From Panulirus ornatus (taxonomy: Eukaryota; Arthropoda; Malacostraca; Decapoda; Palinuridae), in NCBI RefSeq assembly GCF_036320965.1, contig NC_092261.1, positions 16,237,146-16,301,145 on the forward strand: 64,000 nucleotides of DNA, written 5' to 3'. The notes under the pieces are model-generated. The model saw only the letters and a list, made by a program, of their open reading frames with translations. It made no database searches and was not told the origin of the DNA. The translations under genes and the position numbers were made by a program. This document shows, one piece after another, positions 36,831 to 50,772 of the stretch (position 1 is its first letter; the number at the start of each line of letters is the position of its first letter).

Positions 36831-39369
36831 GAGGGGGGAATTATTTCCTGTGTTTGTTTTCAAACATGGCATGAGGCAGATGAATGTGTACTGATCAATC
36901 AAGGTGGGGGGTTTGGGAGGAGGAGGAGGAGGAGGATAGGACCTTGGCCCCTGACTTGCCGAGAATGGAAGTTTTTGTGTGTTCATGTCTTTTATATTTC
37001 ATTTCCAGCCATCAGTTCTGCGTTAGTTAAAGCTGGCCATTCTGGGTTCTTCACAAACACAGTGAGGACTGTACTGTATTTGATTTATTCTCTCGAATTC
37101 AGTTATAAACATTTGGCATCATTAAATTGAAAAAAAAAAAAATGATTTTTATGACATCAAGGTTAAGGCTACTGATGCTTGTCCATCGTTGTTAACTTCT
37201 GGGAACAAAATTATTTTCTCTGTTATTTCCAGTATTTGCATGTCCTATCTCAACCGCACGCGGCCACGACTGTCGTTACTGCCGCAGGTAAAAGGTACCC
37301 AGGAGTTGCTTCCAGGCGCAGGAAATGTCTTCTTCCTACCGCGGGGATGGGCACAGGGCCGCATGTGATCGTGGATGGGAGAAGCACATCGTGTCGTGCC
37401 GCAGGACGAGCCGAGAGGCCGCAGGCAACGACATGATCTGCCTTCGCCCAAGCCGCAAGTCCGACACCGCAGGTGATCAGAAGACAGCACCGTACCCACG
37501 CCGCAAGGCAAGGCAGTCTGTCTGTGAGCCACATAGGACGGCATGAGCGGCGGAAATGAGTTGTGCCGGTAAACTTGAAGAGAAGCCGCAGGCAGTGTTA
37601 TATCACCCACACCGCCGCAGTGTCAATACCGCAAGTAATCATATCGAGACGGCGACGTCCTTCTGCCGCCAGGTCCGTGGGAGAGCCTCGCACGACCCTA
37701 GCAGCGGCGGAAATGACCAGTGTGGGCAAGTTCGGACGGGGAGTTTGTCAGCGGGGCCCGTCTGCCTGCCCTCCTTGAGCCAGCCCATCTCAGACGTCCG
37801 TAAGACATCGTGGCCGACGCCGCCAGCCAAACATCACCTCTCGATCGCACTCTTGCCTTATCAACCGGTCGCGTATATAATCCGTGAGGCTACTTATTTC
37901 TACATCAGTAGGCAAGAATCCTGGAAGCCATTTATTTACAAGTTGAGACTGCGTCTGTGGGAGCCGTTTGTTGCGAGTCTCTTCCATTGACTCGTAACCA
38001 AATTCCTATCAAGATCAAACACACACGCTTCCCCTGTTTTACCGCTCGAAGGCTACAAAAGCCATTCCCAAACAGCTGAGAGTTAGGCAAATAAAAATCA
38101 CCAGTGATCCAACATTTTAAGGAGGTAAATCAACATTGCGACACTCGGCATTTCTAAACTCATGGCTTGTTAGACCAAAGGGAGGGAGGGAGAGTTGGAG
38201 GAGGAGGAGGAGGAACGCGAGGGAGGGAATAGCCACATGGCCCCCCTTCCACTCCCCCACTCCACCAATTACCTCGCTGCCAGACGCACAACCCACAAGC
38301 CGGCAGCGCGATTTTTTCCCCTAGAATAAACACAATTTTTAAACAAATTAACGAATGACAACACAATGAAAATAAAACATAGTTGTTCTCTGAGTAAACT
38401 GTACCTGTTATACATGAAATATATTTCCTTTGAAACTCTATCGAGTTTGATCAACTCCATGGATCTCGGCTGCATTCGACAGTACGCTGATATAGAGAAA
38501 ATAAAAAGTCGTGAAGATGGCTGAAGCAGTAGGCGTGGCTCCGAGCCTCCCAGCTGACCCCGGCAGGCTAGGCTAGCTTACCCGCGCCCCACCTTGTCAT
38601 CAACTACTTACGATAATGACACAGTAATCTTTATTTATTTCTTTTTTTTTTTTTTTTTTACAAATACTGACCAATATCCTGTTCTTTGACGGAGACGTGA
38701 GCATTACAGAGACTGAGTGTGGTCATGACGGGCGCAATGGAAGAGCCAAAGGAACCCTCAGACGAGCTTACCACGTTTACAAAAATTTTGACACCCAGAA
38801 TTAGCATAATTTGATGATGGAATTAGATCGCGTTGACGATACACTTTCTGATACGTCTGTTGCATATGGCGTCCACGGACTGAAAGATTTGTAAGGAGAA
38901 TTTACAAGAGGAATTCTACATAATTGTTTTATAAATGCACGAAAAAAAGACGCAAACATTTCAAAATAACGGCTCTTGCGTTTATAAAAAAAAAAAGATG
39001 AAGTATCGTTTACGCAGGTCCTGATGGTCGTAATGACATGTTAACAGTATAAGGGAATCGTTAGTTGAAGCGGTTGTCTGAAGGTAAGGGGAACCATTTA
39101 GTAACCAGAAAGCAATTCAAGTAGTAGTAGTAGTCATTAACAGTGAGAACAGTATCAGATGAACGAGTTAGAGAAGTTACAGCAGTTGTGGTAACAACAG
39201 CAGCAATATGAGTAACAGCGGTAGTGCCAGTGCAAGCAACAGCAGACGCAACCATATTGGTACCGTTGCAACGATTCGATTGTTTGTAAACTCAAAAGGG
39301 ATGTGTATATATGGCGAGGGTGTTAAACAGCAGAACCACCTTCATGTATAACAATCATTTCACTACATT
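36831..39369. other. Unassigned, apparently single-copy DNA
   Basis: The least repetitive part of the window. From 37250 to 37850 it is GC-richer, with recurring gccgcag words that look like an old degenerate tandem repeat. Frames of 71-144 codons on both strands have no recognisable domain. A 14-19 codon start (atggctgaagcagtaggcg) near 38518 has a fair Kozak context but soon hits a stop. I cannot support a gene. Confidence 0.5.
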
Positions 39370-39720
39370 ATCACGAAGGCAAACGATACCCCCTTTACCT
39401 ATCCACATTATCATCACCACCTCAACCATCGTCATCTTCAGAGAACTCCTCCATCATCACTGCTACCATTCGCACTACCACTACTATCGTCAACACTACC
39501 GCCACCATCACTAAAGACATCGCCAACGTAACCTACCATCACCACCATCAGTCATCTCTATTCCCATCACCACTCCCATTTACTCCATCTGTGACAACAC
39601 AAATATCGACACCATCCCAACTATAACCCACCATCAAACACCACTATCACCATCACCACCTTCAGGGACGTCACCATCAACACCATCAGTCACCACCATC
39701 AAAACATGACGGCACTGGAG
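39370..39720. repeat. Degenerate CAC/CAT-rich low-complexity DNA
   Basis: Loose accatcatcaccacc words with substitutions. Confidence 0.7.
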
Positions 39721-40269
39721 AAGCACAGTAAAGGCTTCATCAGCCAAAGGGTCAACCACACACACACACTCGCACTACAAAACTCACACTTCATCTAAAA
39801 TGGACCATTTTCAAAAAGAGAGATTTTACAGAGGTCTGTAGGTGCGGGGACCAATTAGTCCAGAGTAAAAGAAAATAAATCCCTTTGGTGCAGCAAGAGG
39901 ACGGACACAAACGGGTTGGGACAGAGAAAGAACAGAGGACAGAGGGACGTTTTTCAACGAACATTGACTTACTGGAAGACCACCATTCTTGAAAGGTCAG
40001 ATGTCTTAAGAGCTGGACACATGAGGTAAAAAAAGAAGAAGTCCAATAGAATCTGAGGAAGCCATGTGTATTTTACTATCCTGCCTCCAGCCACGTACAG
40101 TAGATATTTATGATATCATCGCTGTCCTCCAGTATGATATATAACTTGTCACACACCATCACGTCTTCTGTTATCTAACTTCTCTATGTAACAGACCGAA
40201 TGCAATTTTTTGAATCAGTGTTATAGACGACACAGTCAATAAAAGACATGTAACACAACAGATACCTGT
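39721..40269. other. Unassigned DNA
   Basis: No gene or repeat recognised. Confidence 0.45.
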
Positions 40270-40775
40270 GACTAGAGTTACTGAACACCACACATCTGGA
40301 AGGCTGTGACAAGACTTATGGAACTCCAAGCATGTAGAAGCCCGTAACAAGCCCTTCAGAACTCCACACATCTGGAGGTTTTACATAAGAATATGGAATT
40401 CCTCACATCTGAAAGGTTTACTCAAGACCATGGAACTCCACACATATGGAAGAATGTGACAACACTTATGAAACTCCACACATCTGGGAGGTTTACATAA
40501 GGCCATGGAACTCCACACATCTGGGAGGTTTACATAAGGCCATGGAACTCCACACATCTGGGAGGTTTACATAAGGCCATGGAACTCCACACATCTGGGA
40601 GGTTTATTCAAGACCATGGAACTTCACACATCTGGGAGGATGTGTCAAGCCTTATGTAAGTCCACACATCTGGAAGGTTTACATAAGGCTATGGAACTCT
40701 ACACATCCGGAAGGGTTACCTAAGACTATGGAACTCCACACGTCTTGGAAGGTATACACAGAACGTTGATACAAT
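40270..40775. repeat. 37-bp minisatellite, about 13 copies
   Basis: Units contain ggaactccacacatctggga and ggtttacataaggccat. The central copies (40490-40600) are almost identical and the outer ones are diverged, the usual pattern for unequal exchange acting inside an array. Confidence 0.93.
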
Positions 40776-41044
40776 CATCCTCTGAGAAAGGTGGAGACAC
40801 GACATTCATCCTCTATTTAACAAATAGCAAACGAGATTAAATCGTTTCTCTGCAGCCCGGGAGGCTATACAGACATGAAAGTGAATCGTTTTCTGTTGCT
40901 CATTTTTTTTTTTCTTTCACAAAAGTAGCTGAGACTTCTATATATGTAAGATTCCACCAATGGGTATGTCAAGGGTCTGTTTCCGAGGTGAAGTTGTGGG
41001 CATGTGAAGCAGAGCAGTGTGTGGTAAACAGATTTACGGTGAAT
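40776..41044. other. Unassigned DNA
   Basis: Nothing recognised. Confidence 0.45.
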
Positions 41045-41770
41045 ATGAGGTCTTACCTACATGCCTGTTGGGTAGTACCTACGATGAGATTTTCGCCCCC
41101 TAGAGCTAGCGCGCAGCGCTCACCGCACATCTTGCTCGTTTGATAATACGGTTGGTTCTCCGCCGAAGCGCAAATCATACATCTCTCAATCCTTAGTTCA
41201 CACAGCATATTTGTAACCAATCGTCAATTATCCAGGGTTTTCTTTACAATAAATGATTCGGGACTTATCTCAAACGCAGTTTCTTACTGAACCTTGCTTC
41301 ATACATTCGATAATCTTTCTATATATTTTACGCGGTGCTTCTCGTAACATCTTGTTTGGCACAGTTTCGTTTCAAGGCATGGCTACAGTGTTGCTTACAC
41401 TGTTTCTAACCTAATGGTTATCTATATCCAATTCAATACTTCTAATTTGCTGCCGAGGGTACACTGTTATGCACCGTCGAATTCTTTCTAGGCTGTAGAT
41501 TTTGATTAACTCGAACCTTCCCTTCATACATTCCAATCCCTTCGACTCCGACTGTGAAAAATTTATGGCTTTCCTCTTATTCCTTTGCGTCCGTCAGTTT
41601 CGCTGGCGACCAGACAACACAGCAGTATTCAGTTCTGCTTCTGATATATACACCAAACAATTTCATCATTTCTAAACTGCCTCCTGAAATGAAAAGTCCT
41701 TGTGATCATATCATTAGCTTGATCGTACTGTCTCATCGTTAGACTCTTTCAATTATTTCTTCTTAACGGC
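41045..41770 (-). pseudogene. Jockey-like LINE, C-terminal RT part and 3' end
   Basis: Minus strand reads MKLFGVYIRSRTEYCCVVWS followed by PAKLTDAKE (41670-41590). After frameshifts come ECMKGRFELIKIYSLERIRR and CITVYPRQQIRSIELD (41530-41430), matching the family's LKLYSLERRRERY block. The 3' region contains agcgctgcgcgctagctct and aaatctcatcgtaggtact, the terminal motif shared with the pieces at 9107 and 29900. It carries several frameshifts and no catalytic core. Confidence 0.82.
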
Positions 41771-42469
<699 letters not shown>

Positions 42470-42546
<77 letters not shown>

Positions 42547-42580
42547 CTACCTATCTATCTCTATCTATCTATCTATCTAA
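42470..42580. repeat. (TC)n(TATC)n compound microsatellite
   Basis: About 58 bases of TC, then about 50 bases of TATC with variants. Confidence 0.97.
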
Positions 42581-42836
42581 ACGCCGATACCGCCAGCCTG
42601 GGGTCACATCGCGAGCGCAAAGTCACCTTGGGCGAGGCTGCGTCATCTTCAGTTGATGCAAGGGAGTGCGGGTCTCGTCCAGGAACCTGCCACTCGAACG
42701 GGAGAACATCATTTCCATGCTCCTGCTTGGAGTGCAGCCTCGAGGCTGCAGGCGTCCCATGAAAGGCGTCCTGGGGTTGGATATTATAATTATCACCGCG
42801 CTCATGTATGCAGAGGTTCAAGAATTCAAACGTATC

Positions 42837-42838
<2 letters not shown>
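42581..42838. other. Unassigned GC-richer segment
   Basis: A non-repetitive 250-base island between microsatellites. A minus-strand frame is open for over 100 codons across it, but no domain is recognised. Confidence 0.4.

Positions 42839-42911
<73 letters not shown>
42839..42911. repeat. (TA)n microsatellite
   Basis: About 72 bases of TA directly before a LINE 5' end. Confidence 0.98.
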
Positions 42912-42914
<3 letters not shown>

Positions 42915-42976
42915 CCCTGGGGATAGGGGAGAAAGAATACTTCCCACGTATTCCCTGCGTGTCGTAGAAGGCGACC
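42912..42976 (+). mobile_element. LINE 5'-end fragment
   Basis: Begins tatccctggggataggggag and matches the 5' end of the RTE-like family through gtcgtagaaggcgac, then is cut off. Only about 65 bases remain. Confidence 0.8.
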
Positions 42977-43292
42977 GTATATAGAAAATATTCATTAATC
43001 ACCACCTCATTCAAATGACTGTTCGTGTGTCCAGTGGTGATGAAACTGTACGTCCATACATTCGAATGTGTTTGAAGCTTCGTTTGTCTCTGTATATACA
43101 TACAAGTTCGTGTGCATGTATGTTCACCCGCATGGGTACATGTGTACGAATGTCTCTATGCGTCTTTGCATGAATACAATCATGTCTGTACATACATTAT
43201 GAGTACACGGCGGGTACACATATACGTATATATACACATATTCTGTGTCTACAGTCTGTGTACATTATCAAGTTGACTTGCGGATATCTGTA

Positions 43293-43334
<42 letters not shown>

Positions 43335-44010
43335 CAAACACACATGCAGATACACGAATCTAGTTTTCTTCTAAGTTCTGCTTCCACACAATTCGATGCA
43401 GGCGACTGTTTTTGGGCTAACTCTTTCTTATATATCATGTTGAACCACTATAGTCTCATAATGAATATAAAAATCTTTACTTCTAGCTTCATTATATTTT
43501 TTCCCCTTTGCAAAAGAAGCTGAAAACAGTTCCGTGAGGTTACCCAATTATGTTCACGGAGAGCAAGAAGTGGAGAAATTAATTTCCAGTAGCCAGGCTC
43601 CATTCCCCGGGAGAAGAAATCGTGAGGTGATCCGAATGAGGCTTATTCTATTCCTAGGATGATGAAAGAAAAAAAAAAATATACGAGAGGAAATGAGACT
43701 TTAAGACTTTGAGTCTTGACGTGCGCTAGACTACTGGGGTGAAAAAAAAAAAAGGAGAAAGAGATCGGCTTCTCCATTACCTCAATTCTCCATTTCTTTT
43801 TATCATAACGCTGTCTTGAAAACCGACTAACTACCTGTACTTTACGTATTTTTAGGTTTTTGATCTACGGAGGTTTTTAAGACCCCTTTCCCCACACACA
43901 CACACACACACACACATTGTTAACGAGGGGGATAAAACCATGAGTGAGGGAGAGGTAGAGGTTGTTACATGTCAATGGCTGGTACAACCACCATTACGTG
44001 CATCAATAGC
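42977..44010. other. Unassigned DNA with small microsatellites
   Basis: Degenerate atgtatgt/acatgt words at 43040-43250, (GT)n at 43297-43330 and (CA)n at 43894-43915. No gene recognised. Confidence 0.5.
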
Positions 44011-44812
44011 ACTTCAGCCATAACCTCCACATCAGCATCAATATCCTCCAGTCATAAACCTTTCTACCAGCATCAATGACCTCCAGTCATAACCTCCCTA
44101 CCAGCATCAATGACCTCCAGTCATAACCTCCATTACCAGCATCAATGTCCTCCAGTCATAACCTCCCTACCCGCATCAATGTCCTCCAGTCATAAACCTC
44201 TCTACCAGCATCAATGACCTCCAGTCATAACCTCCCTACCAGCATCCATGTCCTCCAGTCATAAACCTCTCTACCAGCATCAATGTCCTCCAGTCATAAA
44301 CCTCCATTACCAGCATCAATGACCTCCAGTCATAACCTCCCAACCAGCATCAATGTCCTCCAGTCATAAACCTCCCAACCAGCATCAATGTCCTCCAGTC
44401 ATAAACCTCTCTACCAGCATCAATGTCCTCCAGTCATAACCTCCCTACCAGCATCAATGTCCTCCAGTCATAACCTCCCAACCAGCATCAATGTCCTCCA
44501 GTCATAACCTCCCAACCAGCATCAATGTCCTCCAGTCATAACCTCCCTACCAGCATCAATGTCCTCCAGTCATAACCTCCCAACCAGCATCAATGTCCTC
44601 CAGTCATAACCTCCCTACCAGCATCAATGTCCTCCAGTCATAACCTCCCAACCAGCATCAATGTCCTCCAGTCATAACCTCCCAACCAGCATCAATGTCC
44701 TCCAGTCATAACCTCCCTACCAGCATCAATGTCCTCCAGTCATAACCTCCATTACCAGCATCAATGTCCTCCAGTCATAACCTCCATTACCAGCATCAAT
44801 GACCTCCATAAT
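44011..44812. repeat. 34-bp minisatellite, about 23 copies
   Basis: Units contain cagcatcaatgtcctccagt and cataacctccctac. Variants carry gacctcc, cccaac or cattac, and a few units are one or two bases longer. Confidence 0.96.
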
Positions 44813-45165
44813 AAGCTCTGTTCAAAGAGATGCTCTCAGCAGCACACGTAATTGCCGCCCATAAATAAAAGTCGAAAAGGAAATCTCACAGAATAATCAC
44901 GATGCCTCCTTATTCATTCTAACAGCTATGCTGAAGAAATCCCTTACACTTCTCGTCCTTTCCCATCACCTTTCTACCTTTAAGATTCTGGCCCACAAAC
45001 GACTGCGTAGCCCTGATTAATTTCTACATTCTAATTCCCTCGTATCTTTCCTTTCACCCGGGAAAGCCTCGATTCGGGTATGCCTGAATGTGCCATGTCG
45101 ATCACAATAAAAAAGGGTGTCTCCACTTGGTATTCCCTAAAACACTGAACCCGGCGATTACAGGA
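44813..45165. other. Unassigned DNA
   Basis: Nothing recognised. Confidence 0.45.
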
Positions 45166-45350
45166 AGGACTGGAGGGAGGTAGCGATTACAGGGAGGATT
45201 AGAGAGACGGAGCGATTACTTGGGAGGAATAGAGAGAGGGAGCGATAACAGGGAGGACTGGAGTGAGGGAGCGACTACAGGGAGGATTAGAGGGAGGGAG
45301 CGATTACACGGAAGATTGGAAAGATTACAGGGAGCAGTGGAGGGAGGGAG
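45166..45350. repeat. Degenerate ~28-30-bp minisatellite
   Basis: About six diverged units with gggagcgattacagggagga and ttagag words. Confidence 0.75.
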
Positions 45351-45499
45351 TAAGAGAGTTTTCCAAAGGGAGGAGACAGGTAACACTCGTGTGATCAGAA
45401 CATCCGAAAGATGGTGGTAACTTACTTAGCTTGAACACCAACTATGATCCTATCTGCTACTACTGACTTCCTTCCTGAGTTATCTCATTTACCGATGTT

Positions 45500-45850
45500 A
45501 TGGTTGTGTGTGTGTCTGTGTCCTCTAGAGGGAACACGGGTGGAACTGGTGAGCCACTGTTACGAATAACAATGTCTGACTCACTGCTGTCCAGGTGGTC
45601 GTGCACTGTTGTGAATAACAGTCTCTGACCCACTGCTGCCCATGGGTGGCACGGGTGGGCCACTATTGTGAAGAACAGTGCCTGAATCACTGCTGTCTAT
45701 GGGTGGCACTGGTGGGCCACTTTTGTGAAGAACAGCGTCTGACTCACTGCTGTTCGCGGGTCGTACTAGTGTGAAGAACAGTGTCTAACCCTCTCTTGTC
45801 CATGGTTGGTACTGGTTGGCCACTGGTGTGTAAAACAGTGCGTGAGTCAC
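45500..45850. repeat. Degenerate ~65-bp tandem repeat
   Basis: Five or so units with tgactcactgctgtcc, ggtggcactggtgggccac and tgtgaagaacagtg words. Confidence 0.75.
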
Positions 45851-47344
45851 TGCTGTTCAACAGGTGGCAGCCAAACTGTGTTCCTGCTGGCGAAGAGACG
45901 CGGTGTAGCCCTAAGCAGGTGGAGTCTCATCGCACTTGTACATACATAGGCTTCAACACACTTCCATATAAAATTTTCATCTGTTTAACAGTATGACTTG
46001 TAATACCGTTTAGGTATACCCATCATCATCTGTTGTGCGCCATCCAATCCTCACACCATCAGCTGACCCAACTGTTCTCCTGTTGACATCCATCAGGAGC
46101 GAGACAAGAGAGTGTTCTGCCGCATAATGTATCTGACAGAGAGCCAGCCGAGAACTATACGTGGGTGAGTGAAATGGACACTTGCTCCGCTCCCTATCGC
46201 TATTCCAGCTCTCTATCGTATTTCCAGTATTGCACCAAGACCTCCTGGATGTCTCCACTCCATCCAATGATATTCTTATCCACTCATAAACTCTTCGTGT
46301 CTCCATTGTACTGCCTATGTCATTTCCCGTTTTATCTCAACATCAAATTTAACGAATAGCTCTAGAATACTCAAAACACCTGCTAACACCTCGGTGAAAA
46401 TGGCCACATATATATATTCGCATTATAGGCATTTTAAGGTTCGTGTATTCATACCAGTTTTCTTCGTGTGGTGTTGCCAGAATGTACGTCTTCGTTAGCA
46501 GGGTGTCGTCACCTCCTTTCCTCCCTCCCAAGACCTCATTCCTGACAGCCCGACGGAGGGTGTTCAAGAGACACCATCACCAGTAGGAACACTTAAGGTA
46601 ATGGTCTCGGCAGATAGTCGGAACAGCCTCGAGGATAATTACCGACCGAGAGATAGCTAGTCCGAACTGTTCTACCGCTGGACGCGTCCCTCCGACCCTA
46701 CTAATTATTGCCACGGGAGACACAGATAACGCCGCCCCCAGCTGACCTGAACGGACACGAGTTTATAAAAAGGAAGGGGACTGACATAACAGAAGTATTC
46801 TCCACAAAAAAATGGGTATAAGTAGCTATTAGGTTCCACCATGGAACCATACTTCCAAAGTCCAGTACCAAAGATCTATCAACCAGCATCACAGAATACT
46901 TTATCAACTACTGCCCTCAATGGGAGGCACGAACCCAGACGAACGCCTTCAGAAACTACTGTCATCAACAAACCTTGCCCAACCAATTCCAGGCGAGGCG
47001 CTACTGTCACCGACGCTAAGAGACAAGCCATTCGACAACCACAGCCATCTAACTGCATCAAAAAATCCGCACCATTTACACATTTCCAAGTCTCCAAATT
47101 GCTAACAGTCAACGACCATGTGAGAGGCTGCGAACATCGCTCAGCACGGGAGTGCGTGACAAGCCAGAGAGCAATGTGAGCCTTGTGACCAGGCAGGCGA
47201 CAAGATGGGCTGAGATAGTGTCCTCAGTCCCACCCTCACGGCCGGCCCTCAGGCCAATGGAAGGAAGCTCTGGGTCTCCTCCACTGACGTAGATGGGCGG
47301 TGAGGGTGGAGATGAGGGTTGGGGGTTTCTCCTCACTCCCCTGC

Positions 47345-47349
<5 letters not shown>
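45851..47349. other. Unassigned DNA
   Basis: A 112-codon plus-strand frame at 46841-47179 starts at ttccaccatggaacc, a strong Kozak context. It has no recognisable domain, and repeated actactgtcatcaac-like words suggest degenerate repeats. I note it but do not call it a gene. Confidence 0.4.

Positions 47350-47437
<88 letters not shown>
47350..47437. repeat. (TC)n microsatellite
   Basis: About 88 bases of CT. Confidence 0.98.
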
Positions 47438-47441
<4 letters not shown>

Positions 47442-47857
47442 CCCACGTTTTTGTCTTTCTTTGTTCTCTTCTCCCTCCCCCCCAATTATATTGTACTTCC
47501 AATGTTACCATTTGAGCGTGTTTTCTTTTCTCATTCACTGCTTGATCATGGCTGTCCCATCTGACTTATGCCTTCGTCTTTACTTCACCTATTCATTACT
47601 CCTCTAATTACCGGCTCCCTTCCACTACTCTCCTTCTTGTTCCTACCTCATCCTCCTTCGTTTCTGTTTCAATTTGCCACATTCATCTCTTTTTTTTTTT
47701 CCTTGAAATCTTCAACATTAATTCTTGCCTAATTTCTCTTTTTTTCTCCTCCTCCTTCCTTCTCAAGTCTTGTCCTTCACCTGGTCATCTTCTTCCCTCA
47801 TTCTTACCTTCCCCTCTCTCCCTATTCACCGCTCCCGTTTGACTTCTCAACAAGGGT

Positions 47858-47860
<3 letters not shown>
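47438..47860. other. Unassigned pyrimidine-rich DNA
   Basis: C/T-rich. No gene recognised. Confidence 0.5.

Positions 47861-47905
<45 letters not shown>
47861..47905. repeat. (CA)n microsatellite
   Basis: About 45 bases of perfect CA. Confidence 0.98.
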
Positions 47906-47907
<2 letters not shown>

Positions 47908-48419
47908 CTTAATTAATCTATACTGGATCATAAATCGGGATATGGAGTTCCGTAGCCATGATATACGTTCACTGCATTGAAAGATTCTGTGAAATTCACA
48001 ATGAAGGGGTAGGAACATTGGTACCTGTAGCTGGAGATATGGAGAGAAGGTCAAAGAACAGATATGCGAAGTTCAGGAAAAAAACGTCAATACACGAAAG
48101 TGCTGCGGGATGTATCGTGGAGATACAGACGGCACTGTAACCAGCAAACATTTTGAAGGTACATGATGGTAAGGAATGAGTACAGAAGGATAGGAAAGGC
48201 GCAGAAGAGGAACTCTGCAAATAATATCGAGGATAAGAAGGAAAGACTCTGCAGTAGGTGTGTGTGGAGGCTGCAGACGTAGGCGTCGTAATGGGCGCGG
48301 TAGGTGTAAGAGAGGCGGTGGGTGTAGTAGACGAAGGCGCGGGGACTTAAGCTTGGGTGACACAGAGCGGGGCGAGGGCGTGTAGTTGATAGCGCGGGCG
48401 TGCAGGAGGTAAGGGCGTG

Positions 48420-48575
48420 GGGCAGAAATCTAAGCCAGGGCAGGCAGGGACAAGCCAGGCCAAGCCAAGGCGGGGCGGACTAGGCTCGGCCAGTCCAAGG
48501 CGGGGTGGGGCGAACTGGGCCAGGCCAGGCCACGGCGAGGCGAGGCGGGGCGGGGCGGGGCGGGGCGAGGTTCAC
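48420..48575. repeat. G-rich repeat with GC-box-like tract
   Basis: Degenerate caagccaggcc/aaggcggggcgg words end in four consecutive ggggc units near 48547-48566. This could form G-quadruplexes or bind Sp1-like factors. No start site or exon supports a promoter. Confidence 0.65.
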
Positions 48576-49102
48576 CAGGTGGCCGGCCACAAGAGCAGTC
48601 AGTCTATCATCCCCCCGGCCCGTGGCGTGAGTCCCGCACTACTTCCCGGAACAGAGAGCCTCGGCCCCACACACTCACAGCGCCCTTAACCTGTACACAG
48701 GGAGCAAAAATGAACGTCCCTTCACCTACATGTACGTGTACACGTGACCTTACTCTTCACATGTATGTACACGCGGTCTTACTCTACACGTGTACGCTTG
48801 TACAAGTATATACAGTTCACATGATACAGGGAGATACAACTAACGAAGGATCTTCCCGAATCATCATGATTATTCACGAAAGAAAACGACACATGTTTCC
48901 CTCACACTCTCCAGCCGGTCACTCAGCCTCCCACACCGCTTCCGTCTCCATCCCCACCACACAAACCTCTCCTTAAACACCTACCCCCATCCCTCACCCC
49001 ACCACCTTACACCTCTGTCTACGTCTCTGTGCCCCCTTAAAAACCCCTCCACACATTCTCCCGTATACATCAAACCTACATATTTTTTTTCTACCCTAAC
49101 AT

Positions 49103-49108
<6 letters not shown>
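48576..49108. other. Unassigned DNA
   Basis: Palindromic acgtgtacacgtga-type words at 48730-48800. No gene recognised. Confidence 0.45.

Positions 49109-49161
<53 letters not shown>
49109..49161. repeat. (CT)n microsatellite
   Basis: About 53 bases of perfect CT. Confidence 0.98.
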
Positions 49162-49164
<3 letters not shown>

Positions 49165-50729
49165 TTCACTTCTCGACATCGTGCCATAAAAGCCCTACAC
49201 ACCTCTTCTTCCCCTCCCTCTCCATCCCGACCCGTCCTGTCCCATCTCCAGGACAGGCTGGGAGCGCCCTAACCAACTGACTGGCTGCTGTTGCCGAGCG
49301 CCCCAGCTAGAAGAGGAACCTGAACAACGCTGTCCCACGCTCGTCCGCAAGGTCGTTTATCCCCTATGGCAGCAAGGGGGAGACTCGTCCTTGTGTATAG
49401 GTAAACAGACGTGCCCCTTCGCCCCTTAATCTTGTCTACATTGATTTGTGAGGAGTGTTAATTGAATGATCACCGTCTGTTGGGGGGAATTACTGTTTGG
49501 GACGATACACTGGCTAGGTTTTCCTCACGCAGGGCAACCAAATCTCCCTTCTCTTTATTGTTTTGTTCTCCTGGATACTGGGAATGATTTCCACAGTGTA
49601 CGTGGGAGAGGACATGTCCTCCCAACAATAAACACTCGAGATATCTAGCAGTTTTGCATCGTAAGTTGCCCCATCTAGCGAAGATTTTCATTAGTACATG
49701 GTGCGTTTGTAGGTGTAAATTGCCCCATCTAGCGAAGACTTTCTCACTAGTATATTGTAGGTTTGTGGTGTCTTCGCAGTGCCAGTGGTAAGAGTTCCAC
49801 AGAATATTGTTGGAAGGGCTTCCCCTGTAGAAACTCTAGATGTCCCCTGTATTTTCTAAGACCCCAAAATCCATTTGGATCTTCCTGGTATACGATTGTG
49901 CCTCTGTACACTGGTTTGGATTTCTCCTCCCTGTATCAGATGCAGCCTCATTGTGAAGCCTTCGATCTTCCGTGTGTAAAGCTTTGGATCTTTCCTTGAT
50001 AAAGAGAGACATCTTTCTTTTATCCTGCGTTGAATCTTACCCGTATATTTATAGCTAGATCTTCCGCATATACGAAATTAGCTCTTGCATGTAAAAAAAA
50101 GTACAGAGTGCTGGCTCCCTCCTATATTAAGGGCGATTCTTTCCTATATACAACGAGGAACTTTCCCTACATATATGACATGACGAGCCAGAGCATGTGT
50201 TTGCGGCGGACCACAGCCGGGCACCCTACCTCGGGAAAGGGAGTGAGCCAAATAGCAGCGGTGGGTGCGTCGCAGCAGGGAACCTTCCCTTCTCTTCCTT
50301 CTACCTTATTCCCTTTCCTCTTCTTTTCCCCTTCCTATCTCATCTGTACTACTTTCCATATCTCTCATTCTTCCTATATCATCTGCTCTACTGCCAATCC
50401 TCTTTCATTTCGTTTTAAATAGGGTGGTTAGAGGAAAGAAAGAGGAGCTGGGACATGGGAAGAGGTAGTTTGAAATGGAAGAGAAGAATGGCGTGTGTAC
50501 AGGTGTGTGGTGTAAGTTTTCTGATGCATGTGGGCTATTACCTGGAGACGAGTGTTTGGTGCCTTACTTATATACCCCCAGTAGATGGGAGGTGTGTATG
50601 TATTAGTGCTGTATCTGAGTTTCGGGAGGATATTTCCTAAGCTAAGCCAAACATTCTTCACAGTGTATATCGATGAATGACTGGAGCCTCCTTGAGTACT
50701 TTGAGGCTTCGAGAGAACCAAACCTTCTC

Positions 50730-50731
<2 letters not shown>
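49162..50731. other. Unassigned DNA with a short tandem duplication
   Basis: At 49660-49765 a ~55-base unit containing ttgccccatctagcgaagac is present twice. Loose ggatcttcc and tatatacga words recur to about 50190. No gene recognised. Confidence 0.5.

Positions 50732-50768
<37 letters not shown>
50732..50768. repeat. (CT)n microsatellite
   Basis: About 37 bases of CT. Confidence 0.97.

Positions 50769-50772
<4 letters not shown>

Noticed and set aside
37250..37990. Coding region suggested by several overlapping GC-rich frames
   Set aside because: Frames are open on both strands with no domain; recurring gccgcag words point to an old degenerate repeat.
38510..38600. First coding exon beginning atggctgaagcag
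   Set aside because: The frame stops within about 20 codons and no convincing donor site precedes the stop.
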